Shown here in pieces: positions 57,741 to 64,000 of a stretch of 64,000 nt of DNA (position 1 is the first letter of the stretch; every line of letters starts with the position of its first letter). The notes under the pieces were generated by a model, which worked only from the letters and a program-made list of their open reading frames with translations, did no database searches and had not been told where the DNA came from. The position numbers were made by a program, and so were the translations under genes. The stretch spans positions 496,001 to 560,000 of the forward strand of contig NZ_RKLQ01000001.1 in assembly GCF_019599405.1 (NCBI RefSeq), in the 5' to 3' direction. The DNA is from Haloarcula salinisoli. Its GTDB lineage: Archaea; Halobacteriota; Halobacteria; Halobacteriales; Haloarculaceae.

Positions 57741-58655
57741 TTAGTCGTCCGCGACGGCACTCGACTCGGTCTGATTGACGTCCAGCGAGCCGACGACTTC
57801 GGTGTGCGGGTAGGGGAACCCGATGTCCGCTTCGTCGAAGCGGTCCATGACCGTCTCGGTGAACTTGTGCTTGACGCCGCCGGCGCCGGTCTCCTGTGGG
57901 TTGATCCACATACGGGCGTTGAAGACGATGGCGGAGTCGCCGAGGGTGGTAAGCGGCGCGGCCGGTTCCGGGTCCTCGAGCACACCGTCGATGGCGGCGG
58001 CCTCTTCGAGGAGTATCTCCCGTGCCTTGTCCACGTCCGAGCCGTAGTCGACGCCGATGTCGACCGTGACACGCCGGGTCTCGTGGGCCTGCGTGTTCTT
58101 GACGACCGCGTTCGCCAGTTCGCCGTTGGGAACCGTCAGCTGCTCGTTGTCCCACGTGTCGAGCTTCGATACACGGAGGTCTATCTCGCGGACGATACCG
58201 CCGTTACCGTTCCACTCGATGTAATCGCCGATCTCGAAGGGCTTGTCCTTCAGGATGAAGATGCCGGCGACGAAGTTCTCGATGATATCGCTTGCGGCGA
58301 AGGCAAAACCGAGGGCGAGGGCCCCAGCGATGGTCGCGAACGCGCCCAGAATCACCGGGTAGCCCGCCACGACCGCCGCGACCGCCACGGCCACGAACAG
58401 CGCGATGGTGCCGGCGATGCTCGAACCGAGGCTGACTATGGCCGGCGAGAGGTCCCGCTGGTTGAGCGTCTTGCGCGTCGCCTCCGTCAAGAATCGCTTG
58501 CCGACGATGTAGATGACGCCAAACGTTATACCGAACACCAACAGGGTGATAACGAACTCCCCGATATCACCGATCAGGTCCATGATAACCGATACGATGA
58601 ACTGGCCCGGATTATCCAGTGCTGGTGTCTGTAGTTGCAGTAGTGTCGATGTCAC
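57741..58655 (-). CDS. mechanosensitive channel, MscS family
   Basis: 304 aa. Three helices (about 20-45, 68-95, 99-125) with the pore helix GALALGFAFAASDIIENFVAGIFIL (split: ALALGFAFAASDIIENF, about 113-129), where Gly/Ala patterns form the gate. Then the MscS beta domain DYIEWNGNGGIVREIDLRVSKLDTWDNEQLTVPNGELANAVV (split: IVREIDLRVSKLDTWD) and a C-terminal alpha/beta part to about 290. Releases solutes on hypo-osmotic shock, important in a halophile. Confidence 0.93.
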   Translation of the reverse strand: MTSTLLQLQTPALDNPGQFIVSVIMDLIGDIGEFVITLLVFGITFGVIYIVGKRFLTEATRKTLNQRDLSPAIVSLGSSIAGTIALFVAVAVAAVVAGYPVILGAFATIAGALALGFAFAASDIIENFVAGIFILKDKPFEIGDYIEWNGNGGIVREIDLRVSKLDTWDNEQLTVPNGELANAVVKNTQAHETRRVTVDIGVDYGSDVDKAREILLEEAAAIDGVLEDPEPAAPLTTLGDSAIVFNARMWINPQETGAGGVKHKFTETVMDRFDEADIGFPYPHTEVVGSLDVNQTESSAVADD

Positions 58656-58758
58656 GGACCAAATATTATCTTCCAGCTACTTACCAGTATGGAGTCATAA
58701 TTTGACGGAAACACGCCACGACTGAACGCTTATTCGTCGATGGAGCGAACGGGGCCGT

Positions 58759-59265
58759 ATGAGTGACGACGACCCTATCGAACAGCGCGTCGGCGCGGCG
58801 TTGCGCGAACGCGACGAGACCCTCGCGGTCGCGGAGTCCTGTACCGGCGGGCTGGTCGGCTCGCTACTGACCGACGTGTCGGGCTCCTCGGCCTACTTCG
58901 ACCGCTCGCTGGTGACCTACTCCTACGGGGCCAAACAGGAGCTACTGGCCGTCTCTCGGGAGGCACTCGACGACCACGGTGCGGTCTCCGAGCCGGTCGC
59001 GGCCGAGATGGCCCGCGGCGTCAGAGACACCGCCGGCACGGACTGGGGCGTGGCGACGACGGGCGTGGCCGGGCCGACCGGTGGGAGCCCGGAGACCCCT
59101 GTCGGGACGGTGTATATCGCCGTCGCCAGCGCGGCACCCTGGGAGACCGGTGAATCGGGTTGTACCGTCGCCCACTACGAGTTCGACGGCTCACGAACCG
59201 AAGTGAAGGCCAAAATCGCCCGGCGCGCTCTCGCGGACCTGCTGGAGACGATTCAGTCCCAGTAG
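58759..59265 (+). CDS. nicotinamide-nucleotide amidase (CinA C-terminal domain, PncC)
   Basis: 168 aa, the CinA amidase domain only, no N-terminal pyrophosphatase domain. Motifs: AVAESCTGGLVGSLLTDVSGSS (about 23-44, split as AVAESCTGGLVGSLLTD), VTYSYGAKQELL (about 53-64) and ATTGVAGPTGGSPETPVGTVY (about 97-117, split as ATTGVAGPTGGSPETPVG). Deamidates NMN to NaMN in NAD salvage. Conserved Ser and Lys of the family are present. Confidence 0.92.
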   Translation: MSDDDPIEQRVGAALRERDETLAVAESCTGGLVGSLLTDVSGSSAYFDRSLVTYSYGAKQELLAVSREALDDHGAVSEPVAAEMARGVRDTAGTDWGVATTGVAGPTGGSPETPVGTVYIAVASAAPWETGESGCTVAHYEFDGSRTEVKAKIARRALADLLETIQSQ

Positions 59266-59302
59266 CAAGACCTTTCGGTCGGCGAATCGTCGAGACGCCT
59301 GG

Positions 59303-59809
59303 ATGAACAAGCGCGGGCACGTTCTGAACGCGGTCCTGCTGAGTATCGGGCTGGGCTACGTCCTCGACCCGTCGGGGGACGTCTCTACGTTCGCGACAAT
59401 CGCCGAGGTGTTTCTCCCGGTGGTTCTGGGCGCCCTGTTCCCGGACGTGGACACTGCCTTTGGCAAACACCGCAAGACGCTCCACAATCTGCCGGTGTTG
59501 CTCATCTTCCTGGCCCATCCGGTGTACCACGGCGGCAACCTCCAGTGGGTCTGGCTCGGTGTCCTCACTCACTACATCCTCGACATGGTGGGGTCCAGGC
59601 GGGGTATCGCGCTGTTTTACCCGGTGCTGGACACGGAGTACGGCTTGCCGACCGGGGTGACGACCTCCTCCGAGCACGCCGAGGTCGTCACCGTGGCTAT
59701 CACGATACTCGAACTCGCCGCCGTCGGCGCGTTAGTCCACGTCCTCCCGACGTACCTCCCACCGGCGGCGACGGAGCTGCTGGCAAACGCCGTCGGCTCG
59801 GTCGCCTAG
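59303..59809 (+). CDS. membrane-bound metal-dependent hydrolase (YdjM/DUF457 family)
   Basis: 168 aa, about four helices. The family metal-binding pattern is NKRGHVLNAVLLSIGLG with H6, PDVDTAFGKHRKTLHNLPVLL (about 47-67; D-x-D and H-R-K-x-x-H-N) and VLTHYILDMVGSRRGIALF (about 86-104; T-H-x-x-x-D). The region VKH is missing in none of these, so the site is complete. YdjM-like proteins are poorly known in function; some are involved in cell-surface or membrane stress. Convergent with the PHP gene; the stop codons overlap. Confidence 0.85.
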   Translation: MNKRGHVLNAVLLSIGLGYVLDPSGDVSTFATIAEVFLPVVLGALFPDVDTAFGKHRKTLHNLPVLLIFLAHPVYHGGNLQWVWLGVLTHYILDMVGSRRGIALFYPVLDTEYGLPTGVTTSSEHAEVVTVAITILELAAVGALVHVLPTYLPPAATELLANAVGSVA

Positions 59810-60567
59810 TACACTTTCACGTCGTCGAACTTGCCGCTGTAGGCCACGTGGTCCGGATGGGTCGGCGCGGTGCCCTGCAGCATGACGCGGTCGAACTTCT
59901 CCCAGCTGTTCTCGTAGCCCAGATGGGCGAACTCCAGTCCACGACGCAGCGTGTGACGGGGACCGTCACGGTGGCTGACCTGTCGTGGCGCGCTATCCCG
60001 TAGCGCCGCCGTCAGCGCCGACTCGTCGGCGACGGGCTCGTCGAAGGCCACCCACGCTTCACCGATGGTCCCCGGCAAATGGGCGTACGACGAGGCGAAC
60101 GTCGACAGCCCCGTCGCCCCCGCGAACCGCTTCGCTCGGCTGGTGTGGTGTGGCAGGTACTTGGGGTTGTACACCTCGATAGCGTCGATGGTCTCCCGGT
60201 AGGTCCGCAGCTCCTCCAGCCCGAGGCTCACCGAGAGAAAGCCCGGATGGGGGACCAGCACTGCCGCGCCCTGTCGCCGCAGTTCCGCCATCGTCCCGTC
60301 GAGTGTGAGAAAGTCGGGCACCTGCTCCTCTAAGCCGATGGCCAGCACGTGGCGCCGACGCTGCCAGGTCCCGGTGAACAGCTCCCGACCGGGGTAGACC
60401 GTGAGCTCTTCGTCGGAGAACGTCCGTGCTCTGGCTCGGATGTCCGGCAGTCGGGTGAAGTGGGGCGCGTACACCAGCGCGTCGAGGCCGCGTGCCTTCG
60501 CTCGCTGTACGACCTGCTCGTCGAGCACCTTCACGTGCAGGTCGACTGTGAACCCCTCACTCGTCAC
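59806..60567 (-). CDS. PHP-domain phosphoesterase-like protein
   Basis: 253 aa from GTG 60567 (M-T-S-E-G-F-T-V-D-L-H-V). PHP domain: VDLHVKVLDEQVVQRAKARGLDALVYAPHF (about 8-38, split as VDLHVKVLDEQVVQRAKARG), with the first metal His normally H-x-H replaced by L-H-V. Later motifs VLVPHPGFLSVSLGL (about 125), IEVYNPKYLPHHTSR (about 150), FASSYAHL and WVAFDEP. Unlike PolX's PHP domain, the first H-x-H (here H-V) is only partly kept, so catalytic activity is uncertain. Role unknown: RNase, phosphatase or DNA repair. Confidence 0.8.
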   Translation of the reverse strand: MTSEGFTVDLHVKVLDEQVVQRAKARGLDALVYAPHFTRLPDIRARARTFSDEELTVYPGRELFTGTWQRRRHVLAIGLEEQVPDFLTLDGTMAELRRQGAAVLVPHPGFLSVSLGLEELRTYRETIDAIEVYNPKYLPHHTSRAKRFAGATGLSTFASSYAHLPGTIGEAWVAFDEPVADESALTAALRDSAPRQVSHRDGPRHTLRRGLEFAHLGYENSWEKFDRVMLQGTAPTHPDHVAYSGKFDDVKVY

Positions 60568-60668
60568 GGCAGGGGCTACCCTTGTCGCCCCATTAGGGGT
60601 TTCTATTCGCGGAAGTGTCGGTCCGCCGTGGCGAACGCTTTTATTACCGGGGTGCCTGCCTCTCTCCA

Positions 60669-60959
60669 ATGCCACGCTGGGAGTGTGCCATCGAGGGCGA
60701 CGACAGCCAGTTCGACCGCGTCGAGGAGCTCATCGTCCACCAGTCGACCGACCACGACCGCATCACCTGCAAGGTCTGTGGGACGGTCGTCCCGGACGGC
60801 TACTTCGCCATCAAGCACGCGTTCGACGAGCACTCCCGTGCCGAGTACGTCCGGGCCTACGACGCCTCCGCCGCTGAGGTCCGCCGACGCGAGAACATCA
60901 AGGAGTCCATCGAGTCCGAGGCGGACATGAACGAAGTCATCGAGCGGCTGGAAGGCTAG
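60669..60959 (+). CDS. small C2H2-like zinc-finger protein
   Basis: 96 aa. CKVCGTVVPDGYFAIKHAF (C34-x2-C37 ... H49) and DEHSRAEYV (H55) form a C2H2-type zinc finger (residues 34-55). The start MPRWECAIEGDDSQFDRVEEL also has a Cys at 6. The C-terminus is helical and charged. A TTTTATTAC box (60639-60647) precedes the ATG by 22-30 bases. Zinc-finger proteins of this size in haloarchaea are often transcription-related but largely unstudied. It overlaps the convergent gene by four bases. Confidence 0.8.
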   Translation: MPRWECAIEGDDSQFDRVEELIVHQSTDHDRITCKVCGTVVPDGYFAIKHAFDEHSRAEYVRAYDASAAEVRRRENIKESIESEADMNEVIERLEG

Positions 60960-61603
60960 GGTCGCGACCGGAGGTAGCCGCCAAGACCGACACTGACTGT
61001 CCCCAACAGCACCGACCCCAGCCGCAGGAGCGTCCCGCTGTCGGTCGCCGGGGGCGTCCCCTTCCGGACGGTCATGAGGTCGTACTTCCCAACAACCTGT
61101 CGCCGCTGTTCGAGCTGTTGTGCCGCCTCCTCGCCCCGAGTCGCTGTCTCGGGCCCGCCCGCCGCCGCGCCCTCCCGCTGTGGCGGCTCGGCTCTGATAC
61201 GGTCGACTGGCTCGTCGGGCGGTGGGAGGTCGGCGTCGTCTGGTCGCTCGATGACGACGCTGGTCAGCCGCTGGCGTACCGCTGGTTCCTCGGAACGGTT
61301 CACATCGCCCAGCTCGTCGGCACCGTCGTACGGGAACTCCGGCGCCCCCTGGCCGGCCGGCACGGTGTACTCTCCTCTGGATTCGAGCGCAGCCACGTAT
61401 ATCTCCTGGCCCCGCTCGGAGAGGTTCTCGTACCCGATGACGGTGTACCCCTGTTCGCGTAGCTCCGAGCCGTTCGACGTCGTTCCGGACCTCGTCTCGT
61501 GGTACAGCACCTGCTGGACCGGGAACAGGGCCGGCACCAACAGGGCGGCGACACCGACGATGAGCAGCACCGTCGCCGCGGTGTCGGTCAGGTCGCGGTC
61601 CAT
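60956..61603 (-). CDS. membrane-anchored protein of the ABC-2 operon
   Basis: 215 aa from ATG 61603, overlapping the permease stop by one base (TGATG); a GTG one codon up is possible. One N-terminal helix (VLLIVGVAALLVPALFPVQQVL, about 13-34) and one at the C-terminus (LLRLGSVLLGTVSVGLGGYL, about 190-210), with a soluble, probably extracytoplasmic domain between. Third gene of the operon, so it probably acts with the transporter; no family recognised. Confidence 0.8.
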   Translation of the reverse strand: MDRDLTDTAATVLLIVGVAALLVPALFPVQQVLYHETRSGTTSNGSELREQGYTVIGYENLSERGQEIYVAALESRGEYTVPAGQGAPEFPYDGADELGDVNRSEEPAVRQRLTSVVIERPDDADLPPPDEPVDRIRAEPPQREGAAAGGPETATRGEEAAQQLEQRRQVVGKYDLMTVRKGTPPATDSGTLLRLGSVLLGTVSVGLGGYLRSRP

Positions 61604-62448
61604 CACAGGTCAGCCCCCTCGAACCGCCAGTAGCCCAGAGCCAGCGGGACCGCCAGCCAGACGGCGAAGACGACCAGCGACAGTTCGTCGCCGAGATATC
61701 CCGGTAGCGTGTAGTCGGGTGGCTGCTGGAGCACTTGCCGTTCCACGTCGGTCGGGACGACCAGATTCATCGCCTTCCGGTAGGCGATGAGCGGGCTGGT
61801 GTAGAGGACGGCGTTGTAGAGGTCGACGTTCGGCTCGAACCCCAGCAGCGTCTGGTGGACGAACCGAACCAGCAGTGCGACGCTGACGCCGGGGATGACG
61901 TACAACATCACCAGCAGGAAGTACGAGCCGACCGCGGCGGCGATGGCCCGGCTCCGCTCGGCGACGATGGCCGACAGCGAGACGGCGACGGCCACGAAGA
62001 CGGCAGCATACAACAGTGAGACGGCGAACATCCCCACGACGACGCCGACGGGGAGTGCGCCGTTGCGGGCCACGGCCATCGCAGTCGCGGTGGCGAACAT
62101 GAACGCGATGCCGATAGTGACGACGCCCAGGCGGCTCGCAAGCTTCCCGAGGAACACGTCCCGGCGGCTGTTGGGCAGCCCGAGCAGGAACTTGACACCA
62201 CCGCTCTCGCGCTCGCCGGCGATAGCCATGTAGCTTGCCACGAGCGCGACGATGGGCAACAGGAGACCGAAGACCCCGCCCATGGTCCGGAACAGCCGCA
62301 CCACCGTCTCTTCCGGGCCGAGCCGATACCCCGAGAACCCGAAGGCGATGAGCGTCGTCAGCAGCCCCAGCAGTGTCATCACGGCCCAGAGGCCCCGCGA
62401 ACGGCGCGCTGCCGTGAAATCCTTGCGGGTGATGTCGCGCAGCGTCAC
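61603..62448 (-). CDS. ABC-2-type transporter permease
   Basis: 281 aa, six helices. Begins with a cytoplasmic amphipathic stretch RDITRKDFTAARRSRGLWAV and the first helix (about 20-40); the segment SYMAIAGERESGGVKFLLGLPNSRRDVFLGK (about 66-96, split as AGERESGGVKFLLGLP) is the typical cytoplasmic loop of NosY/ABC-2 permeases that contacts the ATPase. The helices at about 100-260 form the channel. Overlaps both neighbours, so the three genes form one operon. Substrate unknown. Confidence 0.9.
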   Translation of the reverse strand: MTLRDITRKDFTAARRSRGLWAVMTLLGLLTTLIAFGFSGYRLGPEETVVRLFRTMGGVFGLLLPIVALVASYMAIAGERESGGVKFLLGLPNSRRDVFLGKLASRLGVVTIGIAFMFATATAMAVARNGALPVGVVVGMFAVSLLYAAVFVAVAVSLSAIVAERSRAIAAAVGSYFLLVMLYVIPGVSVALLVRFVHQTLLGFEPNVDLYNAVLYTSPLIAYRKAMNLVVPTDVERQVLQQPPDYTLPGYLGDELSLVVFAVWLAVPLALGYWRFEGADL

Positions 62449-63380
62449 TGCTGGACCTCCTCGACCGGACGGGCGTCGTCGCGGCCGCCGGCAGTCAGGT
62501 CGTTGAACAGCGTCTCCAGGGAGACCGTCTCGGAACGGATGTCCTCGACGGTCGCACGTTCGGCGACGTGGGTGACGACGTCGACCTTCGCGGTCGGGTC
62601 GGTGCAGTCGACCACGAGTGTCCGGTCCTCGACGCTGGTCCCTGCGACACCGGCGAGCGCGTCCACACCGAGCCCGGTCGGCGACGACGCGCAGTCGAGG
62701 TGCAGGGTCGCGTGCCCGCCCGCGCTCTCGCGCAGCCCCTCGATGCTGTCGACCGCCACCAGTTCACCCTCGTTCATCACGCCGACGCGGTCGCTGACCG
62801 CCTCGACCTCCGAGAGTATGTGGCTGGAGAAGAAGACGGTCGTCCCGCCGGCCGCCCGCTCGCGGACCACGTCACGGAGCTGCTGGATGCCGTTGGGGTC
62901 CAGCCCCGTGGATGGTTCGTCCAGAATCAGCAGGTCGGGGTCGTCCACCAGCGCGATGGCGAAGGCCAGGCGCTGTTGCATCCCCTTCGAGTAGTCGCCG
63001 GCCAGCCGGTCGGCGTCGTCGGCCAGCCCCACGAGGTCGAGCAGGTCGTCCGCGTCGTCGTCGGCGCGTTTCGTCCGTATCGCCCACGAGAGATACTCCC
63101 GGCCCGTCAGCGGGTCGTCGAAGCCGTACCCCTCGGGCAGGACGCCGACCCGCTGGCGTATCGCTTCCGGGTTCGTCTGTGCGTCCCGCCCGAGCACCTC
63201 GACGCTGCCCTCGGTGGGCCGGATGAAATCCAGCAGGAGGTTGATGGTCGTCGACTTCCCGGCGCCGTTGGGACCCAGGAACCCGAACACCTCGCCCTCC
63301 TCGATGGTGAGGTTGAGGTCGTCGACGGCGACGACGTCGCCGAAGCGCTTCGTCAACCCTTTCGTTCGGATAGCAGCCAT
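62445..63380 (-). CDS. ABC-2-type transporter ATP-binding protein
   Basis: 311 aa. Walker A FLGPNGAGKSTTINLLL (about 35-51), Q-loop/ PEGYGFDDPLTGREYL region (about 84-99), signature YSKGMQQRLAFAIAL (about 129-143), Walker B LLILDEPSTGLDP (about 150-162) and H-switch SSHIL (about 183-187). The C-terminus has an extra domain (about 215-311) of the kind that regulates exporters (CcmA/NatA-type). Start at MAAIRTKGLTKRFG (63380), just before the first strand. Confidence 0.95.
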   Translation of the reverse strand: MAAIRTKGLTKRFGDVVAVDDLNLTIEEGEVFGFLGPNGAGKSTTINLLLDFIRPTEGSVEVLGRDAQTNPEAIRQRVGVLPEGYGFDDPLTGREYLSWAIRTKRADDDADDLLDLVGLADDADRLAGDYSKGMQQRLAFAIALVDDPDLLILDEPSTGLDPNGIQQLRDVVRERAAGGTTVFFSSHILSEVEAVSDRVGVMNEGELVAVDSIEGLRESAGGHATLHLDCASSPTGLGVDALAGVAGTSVEDRTLVVDCTDPTAKVDVVTHVAERATVEDIRSETVSLETLFNDLTAGGRDDARPVEEVQQ

Positions 63381-63383
63381 CGT

Positions 63384-63444
63384 GTAACTGGCCAATCACG
63401 AGTTACTGGGGTAAACTTTCTGTATAGTCAAAGGAAAATTTGAC
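63384..63444 (-). promoter_or_regulatory. two inverted repeats in the promoter of the ABC-2 operon
   Basis: GTAACT (63384-63389)/AGTTAC (63401-63406), spacer 11, and GTCAAA (63427-63432)/TTTGAC (63439-63444), spacer 6, lie 4-64 bases upstream of the ATG. An A/T-rich TATACA (minus strand, 63421-63426) lies between. They could be operators for a dimeric repressor. The rest of 63381-63719 holds the spt5 relic and further hairpins, no gene. Confidence 0.45.
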
Positions 63445-63498
63445 CGACTGCACCCGGATTGTATCGGACGCTGATGTATGTTACAGCTTCCGGGACAC

Positions 63499-63579
63499 TC
63501 ACATGTTCGCCTTCTGAGGACCGTCCAGCATTCGAATCTGTTTGCCCCGAACTGTGACGGGAATCGGGACCGTCGCCTC
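63499..63579 (-). pseudogene. relic of a second spt5 3' end
   Basis: In frame on the minus strand it reads [20 protein letters not shown], then PQKANM and TGA (63499-63501). The intact gene ends [20 protein letters not shown], then EER. Homology starts abruptly at 63579. Most base changes against the gene are at third codon positions, so this piece evolved under protein selection before it was stranded. No start or N-terminal domain remains. Confidence 0.85.
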
Positions 63580-63621
63580 ACGTTTTTCGAGGAGTGGTCG
63601 TGAGCGCAGCGAACGAAGGCT

Positions 63622-63688
63622 CGAAAGACGAGCGGAGCGAGTCTTTCGGTGGCGAAAAAGGCTGAACGCTCACTCGGTTCGCGTTCAG
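63622..63688. repeat. hairpins between the spt5 relic and spt5
   Basis: CGAAAGAC (63622-63629) pairs with GTCTTTCG (63641-63648), and CTGAACGC (63662-63669) with GCGTTCAG (63681-63688). Loops are 11 bases. They could act in termination of spt5 transcription, which ends at 63720 on the minus strand. Confidence 0.7.
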
Positions 63689-63719
63689 TGAACCGGCGAC
63701 TCCGCCGCCGGACATTTCC

Positions 63720-64000
63720 TTACCGCTCTTCGGAATCCAGCACGCGAATCTGGTCACCACGCACCGTCACCGGAATCGGGACCGTCGCCTCGTAGAGCTC
63801 GACGGTGACCTGGTCCTTGCCCTCGTCGATGCGCTGGACCTGGGCCTTCTCGCCCTTGAACGGGCCGGCGATGAGCTCGACGATGTCGCCCTCGGCGATG
63901 CCCTCCACGTCGGGTTTCGGCGAGAGGAAGTGCTCGACTTCCGCCATCGAGGACTCCCCCTGGACGACGCCGTTGGCGTGGGGGATCTCGTCGAGGATGC
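63720..64000 (-). CDS. spt5: transcription elongation factor Spt5, C-terminal part (runs off the right edge)
   Basis: Stop TAA at 63720; the frame is open through 64000, so the start is beyond the window. The last 93 codons cover the end of the NGN domain ([20 protein letters not shown] region, then [14 protein letters not shown]) and the whole KOW domain ([20 protein letters not shown], then [19 protein letters not shown]). A start at the internal ATG 63947 would remove the NGN domain, so it is rejected. Spt5, with Spt4, clamps RNA polymerase for processive elongation. A separate 3' copy lies downstream at 63499-63579. Confidence 0.95.
   Translation of the reverse strand, partial: ILDEIPHANGVVQGESSMAEVEHFLSPKPDVEGIAEGDIVELIAGPFKGEKAQVQRIDEGKDQVTVELYEATVPIPVTVRGDQIRVLDSEER

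Noticed and set aside
63396-63581. 61-codon minus-strand frame upstream of the ABC-2 operon
   Set aside because: It is an out-of-frame read through the spt5 relic and has Arg/Cys-rich, non-haloarchaeal composition.
1-64000. tRNA, rRNA, transposase, integrase or attachment-site features
   Set aside because: Read on both strands for cloverleaf ends, CCA-adjacent TTCGAATC arms, transposase motifs and long direct repeats; none was convincing. A covariance-model scan was not possible here.

Overview
This window is chromosomal DNA from a halophilic archaeon (class Halobacteria). The signs are high GC, strongly acidic proteins, TATA-like boxes about 25-30 bases before start codons with almost no leader, an archaeal Spt5, a geranylgeranyl-reductase-type flavoprotein, many haloarchaea-only small proteins, and a methylaspartate-cycle gene cluster. 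A Haloarcula-like or related lineage is a guess only. No rRNA, tRNA, CRISPR array, transposase or prophage was seen. About 72 genes are supported, most in short operons with 1-8 bp overlaps.

Layout. 1-6 kb: methylmalonyl-CoA epimerase (partial) and the mutase large subunit, separated by a noncoding element of nested inverted repeats; then a CobW-type GTPase, a 52-aa internally duplicated protein, a zinc alcohol/formaldehyde dehydrogenase, an FKBP isomerase and an acetyltransferase. 6-15 kb: an acetyl-CoA-synthetase-like ligase, three bacterial-PH-domain membrane proteins around an MFS transporter, an FMN-binding protein, a cysteine-free CysD-like PP-loop protein and a SpoIIM-like membrane protein. 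15-21 kb: divergent 2Fe-2S ferredoxin and geranylgeranyl-reductase genes, a Tat-exported beta-propeller and a lipoprotein. 21-27.5 kb: an M20 amidohydrolase, a uS10 paralogue, a Nudix hydrolase, four tandem RDD membrane paralogues, and a possible PD-(D/E)XK/Fe-S nuclease whose truncated copy lies between the last two RDD genes. 27.5-31 kb: a COG1361/CARDB protein with a MacB-like ABC transporter.

31.7-37.5 kb is one tightly coupled six-gene operon: response regulator, membrane HEAT protein, glycosyltransferase, DUF5788-like protein, PolX and Mut7-C. 37.7-41.9 kb: zinc-finger rhomboid, endonuclease V, SDR enzyme, a 35-bp triplication copied from the end of the adjacent ArsA/Get3 gene, and a 53-aa double-CxxC protein. 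42-49 kb: XPD/DinG-like helicase and divergent NHL-repeat protein, CNNM/CBS protein, DUF5789-like protein and a VapBC pair with a palindromic operator. 49-55.7 kb: the methylaspartate-cycle cluster (mct, mamA, mamB, mal, mch, mcl). 55.8-63.4 kb: aminotransferase, MscS channel, PncC/CinA, membrane hydrolase, PHP protein, zinc-finger protein and an ABC-2 operon. The right edge holds spt5 (partial), with a second diverged copy of its 3' end left downstream.

The metabolic link is that the 49-56 kb cluster turns glutamate into propionyl-CoA plus glyoxylate, and the epimerase and mutase at 0-2.3 kb convert the propionyl-CoA-derived methylmalonyl-CoA back to succinyl-CoA. The less ordinary observations are the gene relics (DUF5787-like 5' end, spt5 3' end), the recurring near-perfect hairpins with 3-nt loops (one pair built into the 3' end of mal), the nested inverted-repeat element at 164-527, and the REC-HEAT-glycosyltransferase-PolX operon.
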